Origin: Anarhynchus alexandrinus
Lineage: Eukaryota > Chordata > Aves > Charadriiformes > Charadriidae
Direction: 5' to 3'
DNA length: 64,000 bases
Assembly (NCBI GenBank): GCA_008711295.1
Contig: VUYV01000228.1
Span: forward strand, 1,164,281-1,228,280
Part shown: positions 21,722 to 33,588 of the stretch, one piece after another
How the letters are laid out: each line of letters opens with the position of its first letter
Position numbering within the stretch: the stretch's first letter is position 1
Notes under the pieces: model-generated
Told to the model about the DNA's origin: nothing
The model's input: only the letters and a program-made list of their open reading frames with translations
Database searches by the model: none
Program-made: the position numbers and the translations under genes

Positions 21722-24700
21722 GTGAGGGGAGGAACAATGCATGAGCATATGGACAACACATCTGGAACTACAACTACCGGTGAGCTGCCCCATAAGTGTG
21801 ATTACCCCTATATACACAGATTCACACCATAGCTACCAGCAACTTTATTCTCTAGGGTTCAATACTTAGATTCTCTAGAAGAGATGTCCCATGACTCTTG
21901 CTCTTATAATTGCAGGTTTTTCATGATAGCAATGAAGTACTCAGCAAATGCTGCTCTGCAGAGGTATGGAAGAGAAATATTTTAGCTACTAGTACACTTT
22001 GCTCTCTGGTGAAACATCTCCTGACCTCTGATGTTAGAGTTATTTCCATAGATCATTGCCTCATTTGGATAAGCTTCTCTTGGGTCCCATCTGCTGTAGG
22101 GGAGCTTCTTTGGGCTGGGAGGTCTCAGTAAGTGGTGCATATCAGGGGTGGAAATTTATGGGTGCCCTGATCACCCGTACAAAATCTATAAGTCTTTCTT
22201 CACCACTTGAAAAGTGAATAGACACTTAAGGAAAGATGCAAGCAAGATGAAGTTTTACTGTTAAGACCTCCCAAGTCCATGACAGAGCACAGAGACTGAC
22301 AAGACAATAGCATTGTAGATACCACTTTTGCACTTGAACATTAATAATTTGTGCAGAATACAGTGTTTTCCTCAAACGCTGCAGACCTCTTCTGCAGGCA
22401 GTAGTGATGGGAATTTGCCAGTTGTGAAACAAACTGCTAAGTATACAGACAATTCTTTTCCCTTATTTTCTTTTTGTGGTTTTGGTTCTTTAGGTAAGAG
22501 TTTTACTACAGCACTCGCTAGCATATCCTGTAAGAACAAATAAATGAAGCACAATGCATCGAGCTCACAGGGCAGCTGTGAACTCAGCTGTGAGGTTGAG
22601 GGTTGTGTGGAGCCTGGTGACAGCTGAGAGAAAATAGGGACTGAATGCAGCCTGTAGCAACTAATGCCAAAAACTTCCAAAGTTCACAATACAAACATGT
22701 ATATGTGACCTAAGACAAAAGGTAATAACCAAGGGCAATATTTTAACATTTCTTTGTTCCTCTTGCCATCAGGGATAGTCAGGCTTCTCAAATTCCTTTT
22801 CTGTTATTCATATATACATGAACTGTTCATATACAAATAGTTTTGCCAATATGAGCCACGACTGAGCAGTTTGATGAAAAGTGTGAACTTGTGGGCCAGC
22901 AGCTCACGCAACACTTCAGGCACCACATGCCTGTATTGGGTATTCCTCCATTTGGGCTTTCTGTCTTTCATGAGATTTTCATCCACTGTATCAGACTAAA
23001 ATGAATCTGCCAATATACAACACGCATATGCAAGCAAACGATTACTGCCAAGAGGAACTCAGTTGCTGCAGTTTTGGACAATGTGCTGGAGCACCTATTA
23101 ATTCCTTTTCCATGACTCACAGCAGTAAATGCAGTAAGAAACAGATCCACATACGCTCTGAGGTGGTTAGCTGTCAGTGTTACTGTATACCCGTGCATCC
23201 TAATTATAGACACTTCTGAAAGTATTGCACACCTTTTGTGATGTATTTGGGCGGGGTGGCAAGAATATGCTGACAGAAAAGCCTTTAATAGTGTCAAAAG
23301 AGGAGCCGGAGGGTCAGCAAAATAAGTGCCTCCCAAGAATAAGAGAAGTGTAGGTTTGGTTTCCTTTTTCCTTTCCTTGGTTGTTGTTCTTTTTTACTTA
23401 CAATTTCAATACCTGTGCTAAAAAATATCTAAGAAGTTTATTATCAGCCTTGTCGAATTAAGAAAATCACTGCCACGTGCAAGCATGAACACTATAATAT
23501 TGGCACTAAAATGAGAGCAGATTGAGAAGGGACAATTATTTTGAAGTGAAACTTGGAGGCTGTTTCTTGTTGACAGTTTGGGGGACTGTGGAGGAAGAAA
23601 GGAAGGGCAAAGACTGAGAGAGGAACAGAGGTTGTATCTGGCCAGCTGACCACAACTCCAGGACAGGTCAGGTCACTCTAACCTTTTCTGCATTTTTCAG
23701 CTCTTCCTCTCCATTTTAAAGCAATCCCAAAATACAAGAGCTTATTGTCACAAGCTAACAATGGGGTTGGTATGCTTCAGAAGTCTCTGCTCCTGTATAA
23801 ATTTCCTTAACTGCTCAAGCCAAATAGATTTTCAAACACCGCTGGAAGAGTAGGATTAATCCTGAGTTACAAGCATGCATAGTGCATGCATTCCCCAAGG
23901 ACAGGTGATGCAGGTATTAGCAGCAATCTTCAGACTACATCTGCAATGCCATGCTTGCTAAATAATTAATAAACTTAAAAACTACTCTCAAGGGAGAACA
24001 AGGGCTTTAGGACAACTACAAAATCTTTCATATAGTGCCCTGGACTATTTTTTGTATTACAATTATGCTTAGAGGCTCCAGCTGAGACTGAGGGTCCCAT
24101 TCACTCAACAGGCTCTGCATAGTCGGAGCAGTCACCATAAGCTCCTCAGGGAAATCTGAACCAACAAAACAAGAGATAAAATGTTACTTTCAGGTGTCAG
24201 ACCAGAAATACAAAAAACCCCTTTTGCCCCCCAAAAAAAACCTGCGTGCCTTCAGGTTGTGGCAGAATCTCCTGTGAAGGAGGCAACAGGCCAAACTGAG
24301 AAGAATTTCTGCAGAAATAGTTTGCAATTTCCTTTCATCAGTCCTTAAAACATGTTGCATTTGCAGGCTTTATCCTTCCTTTCTATTCTATGACAGACTA
24401 CAGCTGACACCCACACTGAACAAGAACTGCTGAATAAAAAAGATTTACATCACCATAAGTTTTTCTCTAGGTGAGAAGTGTGCCAGTCCAAGCTTTAAAT
24501 TGGCATTAATTGAGTTCTCTTTTTTTTACAACAAACTTGCAGTAATGAAATAAATACAAGCCAGAGGACATTGTGGGTGGCATCTGATGTAATTAAAAAG
24601 CTAGTTTAAAGGCAAACCACAATGGTTGCTCTGTCATTCCTCCTAGAAATAGCTCTTGGGGAAGTTTTCCAATGAAAAAATATTTCTTAGAAGAAAACTA

Positions 24701-25678
24701 CTGAAAAAGTAGGAATTGGATGAGAGAATCTCCATTCCAAGGTGCTTTCTCATATTAAAATAGCCTACCTTCTTCAGAAATGTATCTATCTGTTTATAGC
24801 TGGAAGACCTGAAGTACAAAAGATGCTTCGTGCATTCTTTCCACACTGAATTTCCTTATATTTTCTGTCCTTATATTGCTACACAACAGTGTTAGGAAAT
24901 GTTCATAGCAAACAAACCAAATCTACTCTATCTTCCTCTTCCCTGTCCCCTTACTACATCAAGAAGTTCTAGTGCATCACCTTCCTCTTGGTCAGAGGCA
25001 CCAAAAGCAATTCTGTCCTTCCAACATCCCTTTGCTAAAAGAAAAAGTGATTCTTGCCTAGCTCAGATAGGGCCATCCATGCAGAAATGGTACCAGTAAT
25101 GATTTTCTGCTATAAGGAGACTAAATGAGAGTAACTGTGGCATTTCATGAGTCAAGTCCTAAGTTTGAAGAGAAGCTTGACAAACAGTCATATCCAGATT
25201 TTACTCAAATAATGGAGAATATGTAGAGAAAGGCAGAAAAACATTCACTTAATAAAGGATTTATTTATTTTGCACCTTAAGTCAGCTGTCCTGTTGACTG
25301 ACAAGTTTGTCACTGGCTGGAGCAAGCCTGTCCAATGCTGAACCTCTCAGTCAGCAAAACAATGCTACTGCAAACAATAGATTTAATTATTCCCACATAT
25401 GGAAAGAGATAGTTTCCCTGCATGTAAAAAATGTTTGATGAAAGTACATGGAGTAGGTTGCTGAAACACAAGCTTCTCCACATGTTGAAATACATGCCTA
25501 ACTATACACAAATGCATGTGCAAATATACATATTTCAGATTTATCAGGGAAATTTTAGCAATGAGCAGGGGAGAGGAGGTCATGAGGACCATCACAGTTT
25601 ATTCCAAAACATTATATTAGGTCATTCACAAAGTGCTGCGTATTCAATATGCCAGTTTTCTTTCAAAACTCTAAAGAG

Positions 25679-25695
25679 AAAAAAAAAAAAAAAAA
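25679..25695. repeat. Poly(A) run, 17 bases
   Basis: Uninterrupted A run following an A/G-rich stretch. No retrogene body was recognised. Confidence 0.85.
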
Positions 25696-26573
25696 GCTTA
25701 AACCCCTCCCTTTTCTCTAATTTTATTCACTCTAACTCATAAAATATTGAAAAATTTGCATTTTACCAACCTCAAGAAAGCTGCTGTAAGTCTTGAGATG
25801 CAATAAGTTACTAGATTTGCTGCATTATTGGCAAGAAATGACCCTGTGGCATTTGGTGAAGACAGAATTCCTGAGGAACCAGCTGTCTGGGTGTCTGGTT
25901 CCCATGTGGCAACAAAATAATAAAAAGAATATGGGTCAGAAAACACAAGCGATAATGGAGTTACTTATCTTGATGAATGAAGATGTCAACGTTCTGGGTT
26001 AAAATCATGCACAATAGGTGAAGGAACAGTGATGTTTCCCCCCCAGAATGTCTTTTATTCTGAATTCCCAGCAGCATTGTTAAAAATTGACCATTTATTT
26101 TCAGCATAAAACATAAAAATGAGAATATGAAATATGTATTACGCCAACAGCAATCCACTCTGGTCACCCAGCATATATTGTCTTCCAAGAATTGAGAGAT
26201 TATTTTTGGCAGCAAATTTTTTGAGTAGCCCTGAGCAGAGGTTTCTGACAGTGAAGGCAGCAGTTCTTTTTTTTTGGTACACTAAACTTATCAGAGAAAA
26301 TCTCATTCAACAGCATTAAATCTGTTTTTCCTTTTCCTAACCAAATGTGACACAACATCTAAGAATTAGCAGAAACTGCTGATTTAAAGAAACATGAAGG
26401 AGGGAACGGGAAACAGGTTTACTCCAAAACAGCTGAAAGCTACAGAGCAAGCTCAGCAGGTAGGAAGAATTGCACCTTCTTCCATGTTTGGTTATCGAAA
26501 AATAAGGTGTGTCACAGCATGGAACATGCACTGAAAACTTTTTCCCATGTGGTCACTGCTCTGAAGCACAGAA

Positions 26574-26578
26574 GTGCT
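26574..26578. repeat. Target-site duplication, left copy (GTGCT)
   Basis: GTGCT precedes the LTR at 26579 and is repeated exactly at 27311-27315. Confidence 0.88.
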
Positions 26579-27310
26579 TGTCGTGGTTTAGGCCAAATCG
26601 GCTACTTGGGACCTGGGGGACCCCAGATGGGACTGACAGATGCTCCCCTCTACCCCTCTTCAAAGAGAGAGGCAGAGGAGGAAAAAGAGACTTATGAGTT
26701 TAGAAGGAACTAAACTACTTTAATGAAATATTAATAATAATATAAAAAGAAATAATGAAAAATATATACAAAACCGTATCAAGCTCCTGAGATGACAATC
26801 ATGACACCAGCTGGCACTGGGCCAGTCCCAGGCTGGACTCAGTGACAGACGGGAACTGGATTCCGGATCTGCATTCAGGATGGGGATCACAGGCAGACGA
26901 ACGGAGTCCTCCTCAGACGTCGGCCACTGAAGGAACCACTGACCCTTTGATCCCTCAGCTTTTATACTGCGCATGATGCAGATGGGATGGAATACCCTGT
27001 TGGTCAGTTTTGGGTCACCTGTCCTGTCCGCTCCTCCCTGCGGGTGGGACCCCACTATGCTTTTCTGCTTCCGACCCTCCAACGGGGCAAATAACAAAGT
27101 TGGTTGGCCTTGGCTGTTATAGCAATAAGTATAAGCAAGAGCCTCTCTGCATACCATGCCTGGGCATCAGCTATAAACATTGGTCTTACCACTCTGAGAG
27201 AGTGAACATTGTCTGCACAATATGCAGTTAATTTCAGTAGTTAGAAGAGGCCCAGCTAAGAAGCGAAGTTACTGAACAAAATTGGTTCTGTTTTACCTCA
27301 ATCCAGGACA
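26579..27310 (-). mobile_element. Solo LTR of an avian endogenous retrovirus, 732 bp
   Basis: Exact GTGCT duplications bracket a segment whose minus strand begins TGTCCTGGATTGAGG and ends AAACCACGACA, giving intact TG...CA termini. A TATA box (GTATAAAA on the minus strand) lies at 26960-26967. Downstream, at 26719-26724, is an ATTAAA signal. The left terminal sequence (TGTCGTGGTTTAGGCCAAAT) resembles that of the small LTR at 61130-61215, so they are probably the same family. No internal retroviral sequence is present, so it is a solo LTR. The well-preserved ends and duplications suggest it is younger than the LTR at 16996. Confidence 0.9.
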
Positions 27311-27315
27311 GTGCT
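27311..27315. repeat. Target-site duplication, right copy (GTGCT)
   Basis: Exact match to 26574-26578. Confidence 0.88.
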
Positions 27316-27799
27316 ACAGAGAGAAAACTGGGGAAGGCTTTAAAGCAAGTGTAAATGCAGATTTAAAAAGCATCTGACTTAAAGCATCTGACTTAACGTA
27401 TCTGTTTGTCTTTGCATGCACCACAGGAGTTTTTCCCTTCTTTGCACTTCTTGATTAAAGAATTTGGCCTAGCATGAGGCAGGAAGCTTGGTAGCAAAGA
27501 GGAAAATTTTGCATCTCAACATGAATGTCTTTAGTCCCCAAACAATTTATTGTATCTGCCTCATGGTGTTAAAGACAACCAAAGTTAATAACCCCTACAG
27601 AATAAGTTAGATAAATTTAAAGAAAAAGATTTAAAATATATTTCAAAGTTTTGAAAACGAACATCCTAGAAGCTTGCAACAACAATTAAATATCTTTCTT
27701 TAATGGAAGAGAGACAAAAATTTGGAAACATTATTGTGTTCTGTAGAATAGCAAGAGCACAAAATGTGGACTGGGTATTAGTCATACACTGTCCTTTTT

Positions 27800-28181
27800 T
27801 TGCCTAAAACTATCACCGAGGGACTGCCTGGACCATCACTATATATGCCTTTCCCAGAGTATACACATTTCAACCATTTCACTAAAGCCTGAACCACCAG
27901 CAGCACCAGAGGAAGGCACTTGCCAAGGAACAGCTGGAGAAGATGTGCCAGAAACAACAAATTACGTGTTGCAACAGCAATGGGAGCAGCAAATCACCAT
28001 GCAGAAGGAACCTGTTGGTTTGCACGGGATAACAGTATTAGCAGCAGGACGAAAGCAACAGAACGAGATGTCTGCCCAAGCAAACCCCTTTCCTTTTGGT
28101 TCTCTCCTTTGGTATAGATCACTCTATTCATGGCTTCTGAGCATCTCTGTAACTCAAATTCCCTGTCCTAAATCATTCTGA
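27800..28181 (+). other. Coding-like patch broken by a frame change (unidentified)
   Basis: From 27800 one plus-strand frame reads a Pro/aromatic-rich peptide (LPKTITEGLPGPSLYMPFPE and on) to a TGA at 27890-27892. From 27885 the next frame continues with KPEPPAAPEEGTCQGTAGED, then YVLQQQWEQQITMQKEP, and stays open to TGA at 28179-28181. The two peptides would join through a one-base frame change near 27885-27891. The Pro/Gln/Glu-rich, low-Leu/Ile composition is unlike the random frames around it. A weak splice acceptor (GCCTTTCCCAG) ends at 27857. I do not recognise the family. It could be a decayed exon, a real exon read in one frame only, or chance. No function is proposed. Confidence 0.2.
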
Positions 28182-30570
28182 GGAAGCAAACCTACCAGAA
28201 GTGCAGTTTGCTGGCTCCAGGCAGAACAGTGATAAAAGCTACAGAAAGTATTGTTATGCTTTTTAGAATTATACAATCACAAGCCCCAGGCGTCTTTGCT
28301 TTAAAAGTTTCCTGTTGGCAGTAAATCTCAAAATAGTAAATAGTAACAGTGCCGTGCTGACACAGGAATTGAAACAATTTGGGGATGCTTCTCTGAGTCC
28401 TTTGACTTACTGGCTTCAACATACTTCTGTCTTACAAATACAAACCTGTGAGACATCGCTCTAGTTTTCCTGGATCATCAAACCAGTCACAAATTTCCAA
28501 TTAACCTGCTGACCCAGCACTTGCAGATAGGCTTGAATTTGTGGTCAGATAAAGGCTTTGCCCAGTACAGCAAAGAGTTATCTTGTAGAACCACATGTAA
28601 GTGTTAGTGCCAACACTGCACTCATTCCTTGTACAGATAAATCAAAGCTCTGGGCAGCACTGTGAGTTAGGAAGGCATGTTATCTAGCTTCTGTATCTTA
28701 ACATGAACATTCTGGATAATTTTTGTGGTACTGCCACACAGCAAGACAGCTTGTTTTCTGCCATCAAATGTGGACTAAGCACTATTCTACCTAAAAGAGT
28801 CAGACACCAGCAAAAGGAACTGACACTATACTATAGCCTGGCAATGGTTTTCTTGGAAGGTGTAAAATCCTCCTCGTCCCCTGACTCACCTGTAGCCCAT
28901 TTTTGGATAATTTAATAGATCTTCCCAGGTGATGCAGAAATAGGATATTTTCTCACGAGTAGTTCCATAAAACTTGGCATCTTCATCACCTATACAGTGT
29001 GGAGCAGTATTTTAAAAGGGCAGTGCGTGTACTTGACATATATGCAAAGTCAGGAGTTATTTGTGTTTATCCTCAATCATATACGAGCACAATGTAGTAT
29101 GCCCTGCTATGGAGGCCAGATCACAGGCCCCAGGGAAAAGGCATCTCTATGTAAGAGCACTTCAGCATTTACATGACAGACGAACTTTGCAGATACACAG
29201 GTTATAGGAATCTGGGTTGGCAGAGGACCCTGTAACAAACTTTTGCTGTATTAACCAGGGCTTAAAGTCTCAGGAGTAAAGTCAAATTAGTTAAGAAGAG
29301 TAAAAGTCACCCCAGTATTACAGGATAGAAATCCAGACAGTTTTAAAAATGGAGTTGCTTATTTTTTATATGAATCATACAATGATGTGATTTGTTTCAG
29401 TGGTCTTTTTTCATCTATATTTTTAGCTCAGTGCAGATTTTTGTACTGATGATGGGCATTTTAACATAGAAATCCTAAAGGTGGTGCTCAAAAACACCCG
29501 GCTTCTGAGTTCAATATAAATGGAAGCAGTTTAACACCTAAGAATGCACTTGTGAATGGGGCTGGGAAGATTAACAGCGTACTCTGCAGAACAGCTGACT
29601 AGAGACACAAATTGCTATGGACTGCTGAGTTAGTTCATCCTCGAGACAAATGATGGAGTTCACATGCTGACTAGACAGACATCATTTAACTATACTTGCA
29701 GGAAGCTCAGCTGCAGTCGCAGAAGCAGCTCCTGTCCCCCACAATCAACACTGTCCCCTGCCCTGCTGCTGGCTGGGGAGATACGCACATTTCCTGACAA
29801 AACCGATGCAAGCAGTTCCTGCCTCTCTGTCCTCTGGCCTCTTCCCCCTGCCACGTTCTCCCCCAGTTTTGGTACTTGTGAAGTTTGTGAGACTGCTTCT
29901 AAAGCCACAAATTAACCCAATCAAGGAACGGACTCAGGTTAAAAATAACTATTAAATAAGCAAATAAAAAGCAGCTGCTTTGCTCTGGGGTCAGATATCC
30001 ATGGATCCACAGCTTCTATAGTGAGGATGGCACATTCTTTACAGCCCTACCATTGCTTCCAGCCTGACATGTATAAATTGCTGATGACCTCAGCTTGTAT
30101 TATGAACTGAGGAGAATAATGAGTAGATACACGTTGTTGGCTGCTCCTGCACTACTGGGGACAATAGCTGCTGGTGAAGGTTCGAGGGAGAAAGAGAAAT
30201 CAACGACTGGAGCTGAAGTTCCTTGTGATGGTGAGTCAGCACTCTTGGGCTTTAAGTAGAAGTATGCATTTTGTTCAATTTCTTAGGTATTTGTTTTTCC
30301 TTTTCAGAAACACCAGTATTAAAATTAAATTTCAAATTCTGGAGTGCAATTCTGTGGCAAGGGCTTGTGCAGAAAGCCAAGGAGACATATTCAGTAAACA
30401 GGGTGGGAGTTTGTGGTTGTTTGCGTCTGCAAATGTTTTACTTCATATCACTTTAGAATAATTCTGGCTTGGTGCTTTTACCAGACTTTTTCGTTCCTTT
30501 AGAACTTGAAAGCAAATTAATCTTAAGCCACTCAGTAGTGGTGATTTCTGTTTCAGTTCCCATACATTCA

Positions 30571-30584
30571 ATAATAATAATAAT
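30571..30584. repeat. (AAT)n microsatellite
   Basis: Short ATAATAATAATAAT run. Confidence 0.8.
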
Positions 30585-33013
30585 CAAGTAATTATTCTTC
30601 CTCATTCTCATGACTAATCAGGAATCTCTGTTTTTCACGTGATTAGTTTTACATTGCAAACTTCTGTCACTTAAAACATTGCTCAGGCATCTGAAGTTCC
30701 TGTCACTGGCCAACATAAGTTGGGGAATCCCCCCTTATGAAGGTGCCGTTACTCTGGTCTCTTGTTTCTGCAGGAGATGAGCAATGGAAAAAAAAAAAAA
30801 AGCTTTTACATTACCATTACCATGTATAGTTTTGTCAGTATACCTATGTCTATGCTCTCATCGTTTTCCTGGCACTGTTCCACATGTTACTGTAAAGGAC
30901 AGAACTTTCTCTTAAGCACCAAAAGAGTTTTCATTAAGTAGCATGTATCCCTTTCAGTAAAGCCCGGTGCTTTTAATACATTAAAGCATACCTTCTTTGG
31001 TTTTTTTGTGAAGATCTGTTAACTACTTTTGGCACAAACAAAATATTTAAAGAAGAAGAAAAAAATGCCAAATAAATTATCTTGTTCCTATCCACAACTT
31101 TAAAGGTTAAATAACTTACTAAAACTAACTTAATTTTTATAGAAAAACAAGTGACACCACTAATGTATTTAGTGCCCCAGATCTTATTCTTGCAAGTACT
31201 GTTTAAAACCATTTTCTAATGCATACTAAGCAATAACATCAGTTAATCATTGTCTGCAGTCATATAATGAAAAAGAAAGGCCTTCACTAATTCCAGTATA
31301 TTTATGACAACAAGCTGTTGTCTGTTTACTTCTGTAAAACTAAATCTGCTTTGACCATGTCTCCAGATTTCTTTCTGCTAGGATAATGCCACCATTGCTT
31401 CCCAGAAATAAACCACTGCAATCTCTTTGCAATAGTTTTGTAGGGAACTCCTCTTATTATATATGTAGGAAGACAGTACAACTTTCCTTATGCACATGCA
31501 GAGAAATGCAAATAGTCAGACTGATCGGCTATTACAGTCTTGTCTCTGATGACAGCCTAGATGGCATCGGTCACTTTAGTCTTCCAGGATGTACCTGGCT
31601 ATTTAGGGCTTGAGAGCTGATGTAGCAGAGGAAGTGCTGAGAGGTACATGTCAACGCTGCTATCTCTTTGGGAATTTTAGCTTTATATTTTCATACAGGT
31701 GTAGCATTAGCTGCTGCCTAGCACAACACTAAACCCCTGCTGCCATGACCACAGCATCCAGTCTTCCCTATTTCCTGATCTCCCATGGGTAAGCACTTGC
31801 TCTGAAGGCCCCTTATTCATTCATGTTCATGCCAGCAGAACTGCCATCAGCAGCTCTGGCTTTCATTTCCATTAAAGCAAATCACTACTAGTACAAGAAG
31901 GTAACATTACACATGAAAAGACTAACTGATCTGAAAAAAAAAATAAATAACAGGCTAGATCCTGTTCTGCTCACTGGAGCTAAAGAGAGCAGGGTAAAAA
32001 GACATAGTGTTCATCTTTGTGATACGCATTTGCTTGGTCTATTGGAGAGCAGGGTAGTTAGTGAATTCAGCCCAGTGAGTTTTCCAAATTTTTTTTGGCT
32101 CAACATGATCATAGAGGGTCACATGTTAGAGAATATGTCTGTGTCGGGGAAGGAGTAGCTAGCAGATTTTATTAAGTTTGACAGCTCCAGTGAGAAGACT
32201 CAAATAGCTATGTTCTGGACACAAGCTGGGAAGCTGCTATGTTAAATATTAAGTTAGGTGGTCTACATATGTTTTCATGTTAGATAATAGTTTGCTTCCC
32301 CTTCATTTGCAGTTTCTTTCACATACTCATTTTCCCTCCTACTCTTGCATTTTCTATAGAAAAATATGCAGAGCACTGACATTACTCTTATTACAAAGAG
32401 GTCAGCATTTTTGGCTTGACCCTGCGCTCCCACCAGTGGGAAGGTTCCTCTACAGCTCTAGATCCCAGTGCACACTGTGGTCCTGCTCTGCTGAATGCAG
32501 ACTGCATTTGGCACTGCTTGGAGATTATTTCAATATTCATGCATATGGATAGTATTAAGTTTGTACAACTAGATAACAATTTGGTTCAGGTGTCATCATA
32601 TCACATAACATTTCTTTAGTTACTTACTGCTATAATGTCAGTATGCTCTTGCAGTTACTCTCAGGCAAATAACAGAGCTCACTCACTTACAGCGTGGTAC
32701 GTTTGATTCAAAGATATGGATATACTCATTCTTCCCTATACTGCAGCCTGTTGTAGTATTATACTACTCCAAGTAATGCATATAGAAAACATTGTTTTCA
32801 GCTAATACTTTCCATTAGCTCCCATACCAGCTTCTCTACCCCTCCTTTAAAGGTGTATGAATTTTATAGGCTTAGATTAATTTTTGGATTGTCTAGGAAA
32901 CTATCTCCACTGCCTGGGAGAATTCATCTTTCACAAAACTATGAGGGTGAAAACTAAAACAAAACTCGTTCAAACAAAACTCCCACCACTGACTCACTAC
33001 TGTATCATGCACA

Positions 33014-33018
33014 GCTGT
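33014..33018. repeat. Probable target-site duplication, left copy (GCTGT)
   Basis: GCTGT precedes the LTR start and GCTGG follows its end at 33584-33588, matching 4 of 5 bases. This fits an old duplication with one mutation. Confidence 0.6.
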
Positions 33019-33583
33019 TGTCTTGGGTCTGGCGGGGATGGAGTTAATTTTCCCTATAGCAGTCCTCATAGTGCTGTGCTTTGTATTTGTAGCTAGAAAC
33101 GTGTTGATAGCACACCAAAGTTTTGGCTACAGTGCTCATATAGCATCAAAGCTGTCCTCCAACACCCTGCCCCCCTCCAAAGGCCAGTAAACTGGGGGTG
33201 GGCAAGAGCTGGGGAGGGCACATAGCCAGGACAGCTGACCCAAACTGACCAAAGGGATATTCCATACCGTATGGTGTCTGCTCATCAATAAAAGCAAAGA
33301 AAAAGGGGTGGGGGCATTTGCTATTAAGGTGTTTGTCATCTGGAGCAACCGCTCCACAGTCTGAGGCCCTACTTCCCCAGACATCACCTGCTGATGGGAA
33401 GTAGAGAATAAATCTTTTGTTTTCCTCTGCTTCCACACGCAGCCTTTGCTTTTGCTTTATTAAACTGCCTTTAACTTGATCCATGAGGTTGTCTTATTTT
33501 CTCCCCCACTGCCCTGCTAAGGAGGAGGAGTGATAGAGTGGCCTGGTGGGCACCTGGTGGCCAGCCAAGGTCAACCCACCACA
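33019..33583 (+). mobile_element. Solo LTR of an avian endogenous retrovirus (ERVL-like), 565 bp
   Basis: The element starts TGTCTTGGGTCTGGCGGGGA and ends GGTCAACCCACCACA, giving TG...CA ends. Features run in plus-strand order: GACAGCTGACCCAAACTGAC and the near-palindromic CCATACCGTATGG, an AATAAAAG TATA-like box near 33288, and polyadenylation signals AATAAA at 33407-33412 and ATTAAA at 33459-33464. The last 23 bases match the corresponding end of the minus-strand LTR at 16996-18457 at about 20 positions. No internal viral region is attached. Open frames on its minus strand (about 33136-33484) are by-products of LTR sequence, not genes. Confidence 0.85.
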
Positions 33584-33588
33584 GCTGG
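33584..33588. repeat. Probable target-site duplication, right copy (GCTGG)
   Basis: Four of five bases match GCTGT at 33014-33018. Confidence 0.6.

Larger units (their letters stand above)
18463..26573. other. Unique non-coding stretch
   Basis: Eight kilobases with no recognised gene or transposon. It contains homopolymer A runs at 21707-21721 and 25679-25695. Open frames up to about 135 codons (for example minus strand 20684-20277) occur in moderately GC-rich sequence, without splice sites or motifs that would support them. Confidence 0.55.
27316..33013. other. Mostly unique non-coding stretch with one coding-like patch
   Basis: No gene is confidently recognised. Small items are a 14-base tandem duplication (AAAGCATCTGACTT) near 27366-27393, an (AAT)n run at 30571-30584 and A runs near 30787. 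The patch at 27800-28181 has protein-like composition and is listed separately. Confidence 0.55.

Noticed and set aside
33136..33484. Two overlapping minus-strand frames of 100-112 codons
   Set aside because: They fall entirely inside the plus-strand solo LTR at 33019-33583 and are antisense to its polyadenylation region.
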